Below, piece after piece: positions 38,601-48,700 of a stretch of 64,000 nucleotides of DNA. The stretch spans positions 493,260 through 557,259 of the forward strand of contig NC_049993.1 in NCBI RefSeq assembly GCF_000003815.2. The letters are read 5' to 3'. Under the pieces are notes generated by a model, which did no database searches, was not told the DNA's origin, and saw only the letters and a program-made list of their open reading frames with translations. Position numbers and translations under genes: made by a program. Numbering within the stretch: the first letter of the stretch is position 1; each line of letters begins with the position of its first letter. This DNA is from Branchiostoma floridae. Taxonomy: Eukaryota > Chordata > Leptocardii > Amphioxiformes > Branchiostomatidae.

Positions 38601-39645
38601 AAGGTTGGAGTTCTCTACTGAATATTAATGGTCTTCTTATTGTGTGGAACAAAATTTAAACTTTTTCACTATGGAATTTACCAACACAGATGAGCTTTCA
38701 TTCTGATATTAGAAGTGAATGTGTTTTTCTGAACCATGCAGGAATATGACATGGTGAAGATGCCTGCAGCCCGGGTGTACCAGTCTGGAGACACAGGCTC
38801 AGACAAACCGTGGACCGAGGTGGACAGCCCGCTGGACGCCAGGCTTCAGGCCTGTGGCAGCATCCCCGACACCCTGGCAGGTGTGGATGATGCTGGCCTA
38901 CAGGATTTCATCTACCAGTCATACGCATCGACTCCTACAAGGTTTCCAGCCGTCCTTATCACAGGTTTGTGCCTCAGACAACAGCAATGACATCAGGGTA
39001 ACCTGTTTGCTGTGATATTTGTCTGCTTATACATTCTTGTTTTGACAATTCATGTAAAACATTCTATTTGTGATACTATTATTACCAGGTTAAGCTACAC
39101 TTACACATGGTGTTTCTCAATAAATCATTTTGGAAATTGTGACCAAATCCATGAAATTACAAAATTAAATATAACACACATGCATCAAACTTTCAGATGA
39201 GCATCCGTCCTGCATGTTCAAGGCCATGGCAAATCGCTACTACGCTTTCTTCAACTTCCGCACCATGATCAACCCATCAGACAAGGACCTCGCCATATTT
39301 GGCCAACCACTCAAAGACTTCGATCTCCCCACAATTGCCGTGCTGGTTTCTAAGAAGAAGGAAATGACAGATTCAATGACATTTGAAGCGGTTCTTTACG
39401 ATGAAGATCGAATGGGTGATGTTGACTACATGAACGTGGTGAAGTTTCTGTTTGCGGTTAACAAGCAGTACCGCCACACACTGCCAGGAGAGAACATGGC
39501 AGGGAAGCGAGGGATCGTGGAGATGAGAGATCTGCTGGAAGTAGAGAAGAAAAGGTTCCAGGTCAATTTTCTACCCCCAGTTCAGAAGGCCAAGAAAGAA
39601 GGTGGCCTGAAATTCACAACAAAGGTTGTAAAAGATGAATTCTAG
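29577..39645 (+). CDS. ER-lumen thioredoxin-fold protein lacking CxxC, KDEF tail (spliced)
   Basis: Five exons (29577-29692, 31181-31269, 33540-33643, 38742-38964, 39197-39645) join in phase to 327 codons including the stop. Residues 1-24 form a signal peptide with a hydrophobic core (LIYISLALFLCC). Residues about 40-110 look like a thioredoxin domain: EEAWIVIFH occupies the strand before the active site, EWKKMAVALRGVVWVGMID follows it, and MVKMPAARVYQSG has the cis-proline position. The CxxC itself is absent, so I infer a non-redox or substrate-binding role. The C-terminal half (LPTIAVLVSKKKE, VVKFLFAVN) resembles a second thioredoxin-like fold. The protein ends KDEF, a KDEL-like ER retrieval signal. 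I do not recognise the exact family; inactive PDI or DNAJC-type thioredoxin proteins are the nearest idea. Confidence 0.83.
30806..30829 (+). repeat. GTTT microsatellite
   Basis: About six consecutive GTTT units in intron 1 of the thioredoxin-like gene. Confidence 0.9.
31181..31269 (+). CDS. Thioredoxin-like gene exon 2, first donor of the array
   Basis: Begins after TTTTTGAACAG and encodes YQDIFPLTQSNFTTEVLGSE then EAWIVIFHTG. With the first donor (ATACAG|GTAAGG) it leaves in phase 1 and joins 33540. Use of any later donor in the array would add whole 8-residue units (consensus KTAIFHTG) without a frameshift. Confidence 0.85.
31246..32034 (+). repeat. 24-bp minisatellite, 32 tandem 5' splice sites
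   Basis: Thirty-two copies of TTCCATACAG|GTAAG, each exactly 24 bases from the next (first junction after 31269, last after 32013), then a partial unit that ends in CCAGCAG. The unit consists of the end of exon 2 plus the first bases of the intron. Every copy keeps the near-ideal CAG|GTAAG donor. Variation is almost confined to GGCTG/GACTG and GTC/GCC. Because 24 is a multiple of three and the unit lacks stops in several frames, long open frames appear on both strands; these are not separate genes. Confidence 0.97.
32240..32814. mobile_element. TIR element, CAGTCAAACCTGT family
   Basis: GCAGTCAAACCTGTATTAGC near the left end is matched by the reverse complement ACAGGTTTGACTGTAG at the right end. 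Further inverted GGTGGCCA / TGGCCACC blocks lie in the right part. No coding potential, so this looks like a non-autonomous DNA transposon in the second intron of the thioredoxin-like gene. Confidence 0.6.
33540..33643 (+). CDS. Thioredoxin-like gene exon 3
   Basis: Acceptor TTTTTCTATAG, donor ATG|GTAAAT. Encodes TLTLEWKKMAVALRGVVWVG and then MIDRREEKDLLQTM, the helix and strand after the (missing) active site of a thioredoxin fold. Phase 1 in, phase 0 out. Confidence 0.85.
33942..34306. mobile_element. hAT-type MITE, copy 1 (decayed)
   Basis: Begins TAGGGGTGGGTACC and shares with copies 2-4 the CAGGTCCGGACCTGAACCTG block, the CATACCAATGGTCCATTTCA block and the terminal ACCGGTCC / ACGGTTTTGTACCGGTAC block. 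The right terminus is degraded and no target duplication remains. Confidence 0.8.
35280..35905 (+). repeat. Four diverged tandem repeats of about 150 bp
   Basis: The pattern TATCTCxxGAACG, then CGACGATTTTTGGT, a GT-rich block, GATTTTGGGCCTCC and GCTTGAACTTGA recurs about every 150 bp (starts near 35325, 35475, 35635 and 35780). It is strongly diverged. Open frames on the minus strand with Pro/Arg/Lys-rich text come from the repeat. It lies in intron 3 of the thioredoxin-like gene. Confidence 0.7.
36179..36262 (+). other. Exon-like open segment, unknown
   Basis: ATG followed by 28 open codons (VELELKQKKMQFSNVEEN, then CIECGHKRK) ending in a good donor, AAG|GTATGT. It has a CxxC and a basic tail. 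It has no clear acceptor or in-phase partner, so it is either the first exon of a nested transcript or part of a transposon protein. Function unknown. Confidence 0.25.
38299..38724 (-). mobile_element. Truncated Penelope-like retroelement fragment with 17-bp duplication
   Basis: The 17-bp word ATTAGAAGTGAATGTGT occurs at 38299-38315 and 38708-38724 and brackets an insert of 392 bp. The insert has inverted arms (TAGTGAAAAAGTTTAAACTT at the left, the reverse complement at 38632-38671). On the minus strand it reads EQDWFVRGVDEAIYIRALHP, which resembles the C-terminal part of GIY-YIG endonucleases of Penelope-like elements. Inverted terminal arms, 5' truncation and a long target duplication fit that class. 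The protein match is from memory of the family. Confidence 0.6.
38742..38964 (+). CDS. Thioredoxin-like gene exon 4
   Basis: 223 nt. Encodes EYDMVKMPAARVYQSGDTGS, with the cis-proline position of the fold, and continues to STPTRFPAVLIT. The acceptor AACCATGCAG lies 18 bases downstream of a retroelement target duplication (38708-38724). Leaves in phase 1. Confidence 0.88.
39197..39645 (+). CDS. Thioredoxin-like gene terminal exon, KDEF
   Basis: 449 nt from the TTTCAG acceptor to TAG at 39643-39645. Encodes DEHPSCMFKAMANRYYAFFN, LPTIAVLVSKKKEM and a basic tail ending TTKVVKDEF. The last four residues fit the KDEL-receptor class of retrieval signals. Confidence 0.88.
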
Positions 39646-40085
39646 AGCAAATGTTAACCATGAAAACTGCAACAATACCGTACTTTCAAGTTTTATAATT
39701 TCATAAATGGTATAGTATTAGAACTTACTGGTGTAATGTTATCTTTGATTGTTTTGTCCAGGTCAATTGTTACTCCTAACAAAATGGAACTACCTACCTA
39801 ATAATATACTAAGTCTTGTACTATCACAGTATTGTTATCTATGAAACAAGAAAACGTTTTAATGTTTATGCTAGACAGAACCTTCAATCCCACTGATTTC
39901 TGGCAGGTGAGCCTGAAGGTAAAGATTAATATTCTCCAGCACCAGGTGATCAATACAAGAATCACAACACTCAGTCAGGGTACCACTGTGTGCCACTAGG
40001 GTCTAAAGACATTGTACAAGGGGTGATCATTAAGTTCTGAGCATCACCAATTACATGTACAGTGTATCTAATTAGGGATGTATAG

Positions 40086-40490
40086 TAGGGCTGGGTCCGG
40101 TACGAAACCGGTTTTTCTTATTGGACCAGTCCAGAAAAAACGGACCTGAAAAAAATATTTTCAGACCGGATATTGGACCTATCAGAAAATTAACAGACTA
40201 TTTCATCAGACATTCACATGTTTTTGCGCTTGCAGGTGGAAGGTAATAACAAGGGCGAAGTAGAGTCATTTCTACCTAGTTCTACCGTCAATCGTACAGG
40301 TGCAGTTAGCATTGTAAGATTTTAAAACACCAGTGTGAGTCTAATACATGTACTCCACCAGACAGATTTCTTTGTAGTGAAATGGACCATAGGTATTATA
40401 CTGAATCAGGTCCAGGTTCAGGTCCGGACCTGCACCTGATCCACTGGACCTGAACCGGACCTGAATTTTCTGTACCGGTACCCACCCCTA
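40086..40490. mobile_element. hAT-type MITE, copy 2
   Basis: TAGGGCTGGGTCCGGTAC at the left and GTACCGGTACCCACCCCTA at the right. The flanks ATGTATAG and GTGTATAT are an 8-bp duplication with two mismatches. It lies downstream of the thioredoxin-like stop, in its likely 3' UTR, in the opposite orientation to copies 1 and 3. Confidence 0.85.
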
Positions 40491-40653
40491 GTGTATATAT
40501 ATCAATGAATGATGATGATATATCAATATCCAACCAAAGTTTCAAATCACTGTCTGGTTATTATTTTCATTGGACATCCTTTTCAAAATCAGTTGGCAAG
40601 TAATGGGGAAAACAAGGGTGAGCTGCATGTGATAAGAGCTATGTGGATCATGA

Positions 40654-40659
40654 AATAAA
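40654..40659 (+). terminator. Candidate polyadenylation signal, thioredoxin-like gene
   Basis: AATAAA about 1 kb after the stop at 39645. Using it would place the MITE at 40086-40490 inside the 3' UTR. Unverified. Confidence 0.3.
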
Positions 40660-41365
40660 TGTTTGATCAGGATTTCCTTTCTACATTGCATGTGAGAGAA
40701 ATGTGTATTTGACTTTCAGCAGGGCAAGTTGACCTGCACACCTAATGTTGCAGCTCATTTTTTTTACTTCTCTCTCACCTGATGTTGGTGTTGCCTGCAA
40801 AGAAATTACCAAAATTACTTGAAATTTGGTATAATTTAGTAACTGTCAGACCGAATACTTCATACTGTATAATAATGCACCAGAATTTGAGTTGTACATG
40901 GTTTATTAGTGCTCTACCGTGTGATATAGAAGCTGTAGACTGGGATTTTGTATGATAACTTGTCCTATTGCAGGAGTGGCTCCTATACTAGAAAATATTG
41001 TCATCAGTTTTCTGCATATCGTGTTTCACTTGTATATTTATTGTGTGAAGTAAAGACTCCTGTTGTAGTATCAGCAACTGATTTACTGAATTTAATGAAG
41101 TGTACATTCCCTTCCATAGCACATTGTATTTTCCATGTACAGTTATGTTTTCCCCCATACTTGATATTCAGCGCTTTCTTCCCATCTTCAATGTTTACAT
41201 ACTGAATGGTAAAATATAATGTAGAAATGTCCACTTCCGGAAGATTTTGCTCTGCTTCTCAATTCTTTAGAACATAGATATTGTTGCAAACTTTGAAACA
41301 GCATAACTTTCACGCACTATGAAAAATATCACAACAATCTTAAACTTGTGAAATACATTAATCTC

Positions 41366-41749
41366 TAGCCTGGGCACAATGACTATCCGGTAATAACTTT
41401 ATAATAATTTTTTATTCAAATCTTTTGGTGGTGACCTCAGTTGATGAGCGACCTAAGAAATGGGTTCCAGAGCTCTTGTTGTTGATGACAACAGGCCCTC
41501 CTGCAAGCGAACGGAGGGCATTTCTGGTGCTTGAACTCATTCCTTAATTTGCACATGTGCAGAGACCTATCAGAGCCCTCATCCAAAATTTGGATGATTC
41601 CAAATGTTATGGAGGTAAAGATTCCAGATGGAACAGCAGAGAAGCGACTAATAGTATATAATGTATGATAATAGTCGTAGTGAGAAGGGACTGTATACAG
41701 TGTATGATAAACATCGGAGCAAACTACTATCCGGATGGTACCCAGGCTA
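41366..41749. mobile_element. TIR element, AGCCTGGG family, copy 1
   Basis: Starts TAGCCTGGGCACAATGACTA and ends with the reverse complement form CTATCCGGATGGTACCCAGG. The interior shares the GAATGGGTTC-type, CAAAATTT and GAACAGCAGAGAAGCGACT blocks with the copy at 55673-56067. Non-coding; it lies in the intergenic strip between two convergent genes. Confidence 0.7.
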
Positions 41750-42498
41750 AGTTATCTCAGGAATTTAACTCAGAGATACCAGGTACCCATAAATAACTAT
41801 AAATAAGTTTTGCTTGTCCTGACACACTTATCAAACGTTTAGATTTTTAAGTACACATCTGTCCATTACAAGTTTGAAGAACATCCTGTAAGCTAATGTT
41901 CCGGGTATGGTCCTTGCACACTGGGGGCCAGACCAACATTTGGGTTCACAGTCGGGTGCACCGTGCATACCCTTTATCTAAATATTGACTTTTTTAAATA
42001 TTTTTTTCTTAGGCAAATTTTGATCAAAAGGTCCAGTTTCCTCAAGTTGGGAGGCCAGAAGAATGTTTATTTTCAAACTTTGTGACCTTTGACATGTGTC
42101 TGACCCCTGAATGGCAGCTCACTGGCTGGACTGATCCAATCATTAGGACGGGGTGAAACCCTAGTGTCATTTCCATTTATAACACCATAGATGTCCTCCC
42201 CTATTTCAAACAAAACAAACCTGATAAATCCAGCTTTGCAGAGAGGTAAAGACTTGGGGTTCGAATAGTAAGTAAACAGGCTTTGAAGGAATTTTTTTGT
42301 ATGTCATAACCATATCTTGCAATGGAAAGTTCATTTGGTGGACCCAGACCCATCCCTGTAACAACTTATACTATCCCTGTAACAACTTAAACTGTCCAAA
42401 TCCTGTTTAAGGTGAACTACATGTATACAAAGTTCCGTACTTAGTCCTACTGGTTCAGTACTTCTTGTCCCAATTCTTACCTATAAAGGCATCTACTG

Positions 42499-42504
42499 TT
42501 TATT
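42499..42504 (-). terminator. Hccs: HCCS polyadenylation signal
   Basis: AATAAA on the minus strand, 52 bases past the HCCS stop codon at 42557-42559; a compact 3' UTR is expected. Confidence 0.6.
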
Positions 42505-42556
42505 TTGACACAACCAACCATAATGTAACTGTTCTGATATTCAAACAAATGGGAGT

Positions 42557-42772
42557 CTAAACTTTCTGTCTCTCCTCTGGGAAGTCTTTAGCCAGCTTGA
42601 GCTCCTCCTTGTTGGTGTGGGTTGGTGGAGAGGTGGTCCAGCGCCAGTACGCCACCTTCATCCGGTCCCACACCGCCCCGAACGAGTCCAGCGCCGGGCG
42701 CACGTCCAGGATGGTGAACTGGAAGTTTTCCTTCACACTCCCGCCATCGTAATAGTCAATGATGTACCTGAC
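42557..42772 (-). CDS. Hccs: HCCS terminal exon
   Basis: Encodes [37 protein letters not shown] and MKVAYWRWT, then a 20-residue extension ending ERQKV and TAG at 42557-42559. The end at 42772 assumes the last acceptor of the array; using an upstream copy would add multiples of 16 residues in frame. Confidence 0.93.
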   Translation of the reverse strand, partial: VRYIIDYYDGGSVKENFQFTILDVRPALDSFGAVWDRMKVAYWRWTTSPPTHTNKEELKLAKDFPEERQKV

Positions 42773-45700
42773 CTGTGGGGTGGGGAAACAACAGTCGTAA
42801 TAGTCAATGATGTACCTGACCTGTGGGGTGGGGAAACAACAGTCGTAATAGTCAATGATGTACCTGACCTGTGGGGTGGGGAAACAACAGTCGTAATAGT
42901 CAATGATGTACCTGACCTGTGGGGTGGGGAAACAACAGTCGTAATAGTCAATGATGTACCTGACCTGTGGGGTGGGGAAACAACAGTCGTAATAGTCAAT
43001 GATGTACCTGACCTGTGGGGTGGGGAAAACACAGTCGTAATAGTCAATGATGTACCTGACCTGTGGGGTGGGGAAACAACAGTCGTAATAGTCAATGATG
43101 TACCTGACCTGTGGGGTGGGGAAACAACAGTCGTAATAGTCAATGATGTACCTGACCTGTGGGGTGGGGAAACAACAGTCGTAATAGTCAATGATGTACC
43201 TGACCTGTGGGGTGGGGAAACAACACAACATTTATCCATCATCTCCTTTTATCATTCTGGTAAAACGTAATGTGTAAAAAAAAGACATTTTGTGACTACC
43301 TGCTATGAGTAAGGGATTACTATACGGTAGAAAAATATGCCAGCTTTCAGATCAATGCACCGTTTCAGCCGAACATCATAAGCCCCGCCCCCTGTTCTGT
43401 TTCGAAAATGGTTTAAAAAACGATCGACGCGAGTAGGACAGAACCCTTAAGAAAAAAACTTACCTGCTTTCCACACCTGTCAACGATCCAGTCATGGCGG
43501 TCGAAGGGCAGCTCATACCTGCACAGGTGAAGCAAGCAACTTTCACTACAACAGGATAGCTATTGTCATTAGGAGGGGCCTGATTGCAAGGATCTGCAGG
43601 TTTTGAAACACCCAGTCGTGCTACATAACCATATTTTGTTCGGCACAACTTAGTTTCGCCGTTCAATTGATTATCTGTGTGCATTTTCTTACCATGAACA
43701 ATATTTAGCTATCTAAAGTCAATGTTGAGTAACCATCAAAGAATTGAAAATGTCAAAAGTATTGCATTTCACATTTCACATTAGACCTTCAAAGAGTAGT
43801 CTGGACATGTTCATGGGAGACCTACATGTAGCTGAGGTTGCCCACCTGGATATCTTCAAGCAGATCTCACGGTGGCAGAAGACAGTAGCATACAGCTGTC
43901 TGAGAATGTAGCAGGCCAAGGACGAAGGGTGGCAAGTAAAACTCCTTGGCCTGCTTAACTCCCCAACCTGTAAAACTTCTTGTCTAGCTTTATGTCTTAT
44001 GCCACAAAATGATCTGTTTAGAGATTACAAGGGAAACCTGGCTGGAGTATTTTGAACCCTTGTCACTAGGGCTGGGTACCGGTACAGAAAATTCAGGTCC
44101 AGGTCCGGTTCAGGTCCAAAGGATTAGGTCCAGGTCCGGACCTGAACCTGGACCTGATGCAGTATGACTCATACCAATGGTCCATTTCACTACAAAGAAA
44201 TCTGTTTGGTGGAGTACTGTAATTCCTGATTTTTTCACTGTAATGTTATGTTCACGGTTTTCACGGTGACGACTGTAACGTGAACTTATCATTACCGATA
44301 AAAAATAATTCACAGACTTTTTTCATGCGCACTTGCCTTGACAGTGAACATTTAGTTCCGAGAACAAGTTCAATTTTCTCAGACCGGGAAAATTTGGTAC
44401 CGTGAAGATAAAGTGAATTACAGTATTAGACTTACACTGGCGTTTTAAAACCATACAACGCTAACTGCACCTGTACGATTGGCTGTAAAACTTGGTAGAA
44501 ATTACTATTAAATTCTACTCTACTTCACTCTTGTTATTTTCTTCCATCTGCAAGCGCTAAAATGTGTGAATGCCTGATAAAATAATCTGTTAATTTTCGA
44601 ATCGGTCCAACATCCGGTCCACCTAACTTTTTCAGGTCCGATTTTTCTGGACCGGTCCAATAAGAAAAAACGGTTTTGTACCGGTACGCAGTACCGATAC
44701 CCAGCCCTACTTGTCACTAATTGCAGCTTGTACACAACACCAAAGTGTGGTGGGTTCTCAAGGTGTGGCTGTTCTTTAACACCTGACCTCCATTTAACGT
44801 CCTATCTGAGGGACGTCCCTTAATATAGCTACATGTAGGTATTCATTTTCACCTGAGTGGAGTGAGGAAATTCATGTTAAGTGCCTTTCCTAGGGGAATA
44901 ACATCTGGGCATATTGGGGAATTCCAACCAGGGACTTCCGGCAAAATACACTGACGATTTTTCTATTTTGGATGATTTTGTAACTCACGTTATTGTATAG
45001 AGACTATGCCAGTTGGGAACACTTTCATACAAATTTAAGCAAGGACTGCTGGAAACTTACCCCATCCAGTTCCTCATCCTGGCTCTCGGGGAGAACTCTT
45101 TGGCCTTCCCACCAAACTTGGCCAGCTTCGGGCCACAAGGGCACTCTCTGCACAATGTAAGAGACATATCATGAACTTGTAGTAAAGTTTTCATTCAAAA
45201 ATCATGTTTTTTTCTTCTAAATTAGATTCAACAAATTTTGTACTGATTGAGTAGTTGTAAAGCAGCATTGCAGCCAGACTTTTAATGTCTCTTGAGGGAG
45301 TTTGTTTTATAAGTGAATGCCTTTTACAGTGTTTAAGGGTATCCGATATATTCTTGTCAGGATCATATATATGTCAAAAGTACAAAAAAACTCAGCATTT
45401 CCATTGTTTTCGTTTGAAATTTGCTTTTCAACAGATGGAAAATAGCATTTCTGAGGGATCGAAAGTCCAAAATTTGTGAGAGTTATGACACTTTGCACTT
45501 ACAAATTGTATCCTTTGTGACGGATATTGGAAAGGTTTTGGAAATAATTCAATGCCATTTCTATGGCAAACTGTGTACCATCACTTTATATAATAACAAG
45601 CCTACATTTTGTAATCAACTTTTATACCATACATCAAATAATTACAATTCAGTGACAAATATGTCCTGCTACCAACTAACAAACTTCTATACACCAACCA

Positions 45701-48700
45701 CCCAAATCCCATTAATAATGCTAGTTTACCTTTATTCGTGGGGCAACCTACATTCGTTAGTAAAGTGTATCTAGAGATATTAAGTCGACAGCCAGTGGCT
45801 TCAAGACGCAATGCTTTGAAAGTACTTCTATTGCAATTTGAAACCTCCTTTTGTCGACTTGATATTCCTAAATACCTTGTTTTTAAAAACAACGGATATA
45901 GGCTATCCCGCGAATAAAGGTGAACTAGCATTATCACCTATCCGAACCATAACCCCAAGCCATGCTAGCAGCCCCCCTCCCCACCTTCCACCACTCACTT
46001 GGCATGCATGGACTCCCACTGCACCACCTGCTGCCAAGCCTGCTCATTGTTGCCATTATGGATATGGATAATGTTCCTCATGTCCTTCTGGGAGAGGGCG
46101 TCATCCTTCCAGCGCCAACTGACAAACGACACAACAGTTCAGCGCCCCACGTACACCCATACCTACATGTACCCACCTGGCATGCAGCGCCTCCCATCTC
46201 AGCACCTCTTCCCAAGCTTGTTCATTGTTAGCATTGTGGATACTGATAATGGTCTTCATGTCATCAGGTGACAGGGCATCTTCCTTCCATCTCCACCTAC
46301 AATCCAAACAAACTGGGTTTTCATCATCTAAATATACTGGTACATCACTGTTTTATAGGACTGCCTTGTTCTCACATTCAAAAACTAGAGTTCCACGAAC
46401 ACATACCTTTGCCAAATAAACCAGGTTTGTTATGTAGAATGATGTCTGTAGACAAATGCGTTACTCATTTCATTTTCTTTATAATTAGATGCTTGGAGTT
46501 GGTTTATAAAATTTCGGCATTTATTATGCAAATTAGATCCCAATTTACAATTAGTTGATATCAAATTGTATCAAGCATTACTTAAGCTATCAGCATACCA
46601 AAAATCATGATGATCCTTTGATCCATTCTTGACTTATTCTCTTTCAAAGTCTTTTAATACACCTCTTACTCTCTTCCCTCTTTCTCAGTTACATATGTGA
46701 CAACTTTGATGAAAGTACTATAATGGAATGCAGTGGATTTATGAACTTTTCCTAATCAATAATGCAAATTAGCTGTTAACTTGCATAATAAGTATCACAT
46801 TATATAAGTCTTCATTTAGGCTATCTACATGCCGAAAATCATGACGATCCGTCAACACGTTAATATTTTCTCATTAATTATGCAAATGAGATCATCATTT
46901 GCATGATAAATATGTATTGACATTTCTCTCTTTCTCAGCTACATATGTGACAAGTTTTAAAGCCCTATCATGGACTGTAGTGAATTTATAAAATATCCTC
47001 ATTAATTATGCAAATTAGCTGTTGATTTGCATAATTGTTATCTCATTATGTAGGTCTTCACTTACGCTACCTACATACAAAAAAACATGATGATCCGTCA
47101 ACATGTTCATATTTTCTCATTAATTATGCAAATGAGGTCATCATTTGCATAATTGATATCTGTCGACATTTCTCTCCTTCCCAGCTACATACATGTATAT
47201 GACAAGTTTGAAAGTCCTATCATGGAATGTAGTGGATTTATAATTTTTCCTCATTAATTATGCAAATTAGCTGCTGATTTGCATAATTAGTATACCATTA
47301 TGTAAGTCATCACTCATTCTATCTACATACCAAAAATCATGACGATCCGTCAACACGTTGTAGAGTTATTCTCATCCAAAGTTTGAAAGGAAACCGGTGC
47401 CTGCAGTTCCAAAAAAGCCGCTAGGGGGCCCAAACTCACAGCACTTACTCTCTGCCTCAAGGGCTATCTACCACTCAAAAATCATGATCACAGCATGTCC
47501 AGAACACGAGATATCAAAAATTGAGGTTCTGCTGCAGTACCTTAGCAAGCCGCTAGGGGGCCCATTATCGAACTTGACCTTCGTTTTCCCGACCCCTACC
47601 CACCTACCAAATATTATCGGGATCCATCCAAGACTTCTTGAGTTATGCTGTTAACAGACACACAGACACACACACAGACAGACTCACAAGCCCAAAACAT
47701 AACCTTTAGCCATTCTGGCAAAGGTAATAAAAACCTTTCCAACTGTAACAGTGTCACTACACGAAAACTCTAATTTCCAGGTGTTTCAAGGGACTTACAC
47801 ACCTGTGAAATGTTCTGTGTCCTGGCTGTGTACATGACTTTCCTGGTTCTGCGTGTAATGTCCTTATTTTTTTCTTACATACCTGGACTCGCGCTTGTAC
47901 AGGAATTTCTAGGACCCTTACACCAGTCGTGTAAGGGAAATTGGCAGACAAAGGCTTGGCGGCGCCTATTCTCAAAGCCAAGCTTGGGTCGCGGGTTATT
48001 ACTGTTTATGGCAACTACTACCCCTGCAACCCAGCCTAGGCTATGCTTGGACAGTTAATAAGCAATGAGGTTTACATTTTAAACACAAAACTAGAGTTCC
48101 TCGAACACACATCTTCGCCAAATAAACATTCTTTATCGAAGGTCGTTGTTTTTGAATGATTAATGTATGTAATTATGGCTATAATGGGCCGGATAAGCAC
48201 CAAATACAGCTTAATACGAGATGTTAATATAGCAAAGCTGGATGTAAGGTCTTTAGTTAGGCTAGGTTAGGCTAGGTCTTTAGTTTTATATAAGATTTCA
48301 CTCTACAAAATGTACATTGCAGTCTTTTCGTAAAAAAAGAAATAATAAACAAACTTTGAGTGACTGGCCTATATATTAGATAATAGGTCATCTAAGGGTT
48401 ACCTAAGGGTCATACGTAAGGATTGTTACGGCCCCGCCTTGGTGAATGTTTGTGTCCATCTCATGAAAATAGCAAGTAAAGTTTTGCAATCGCGAGTCAA
48501 GTCAGAGGTATTTTACACAGTCTACCTGGCCTGGCTATCACGTCAGGCTACTCAGATCCCCCCATTCATAGCCCCGCAAAGACAAAATAGCTGATTGACA
48601 GGCATAGTAATTGCTAATCTCCAAGTATTAGTATATTCATAAGCCTTACTTAGATCCTCCTCTACAACCTAGCACAAACCGAGACAAGATACGATACCAC

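Noticed and set aside
42557-43270. Plus-strand 217-codon and minus-strand 169-codon frames
   Set aside because: By-products of the 48-bp acceptor array; the HCCS frame explains the region.
45838-46271. Plus-strand frames of 77-90 codons
   Set aside because: Antisense shadows of HCCS exons 4A and 4B.
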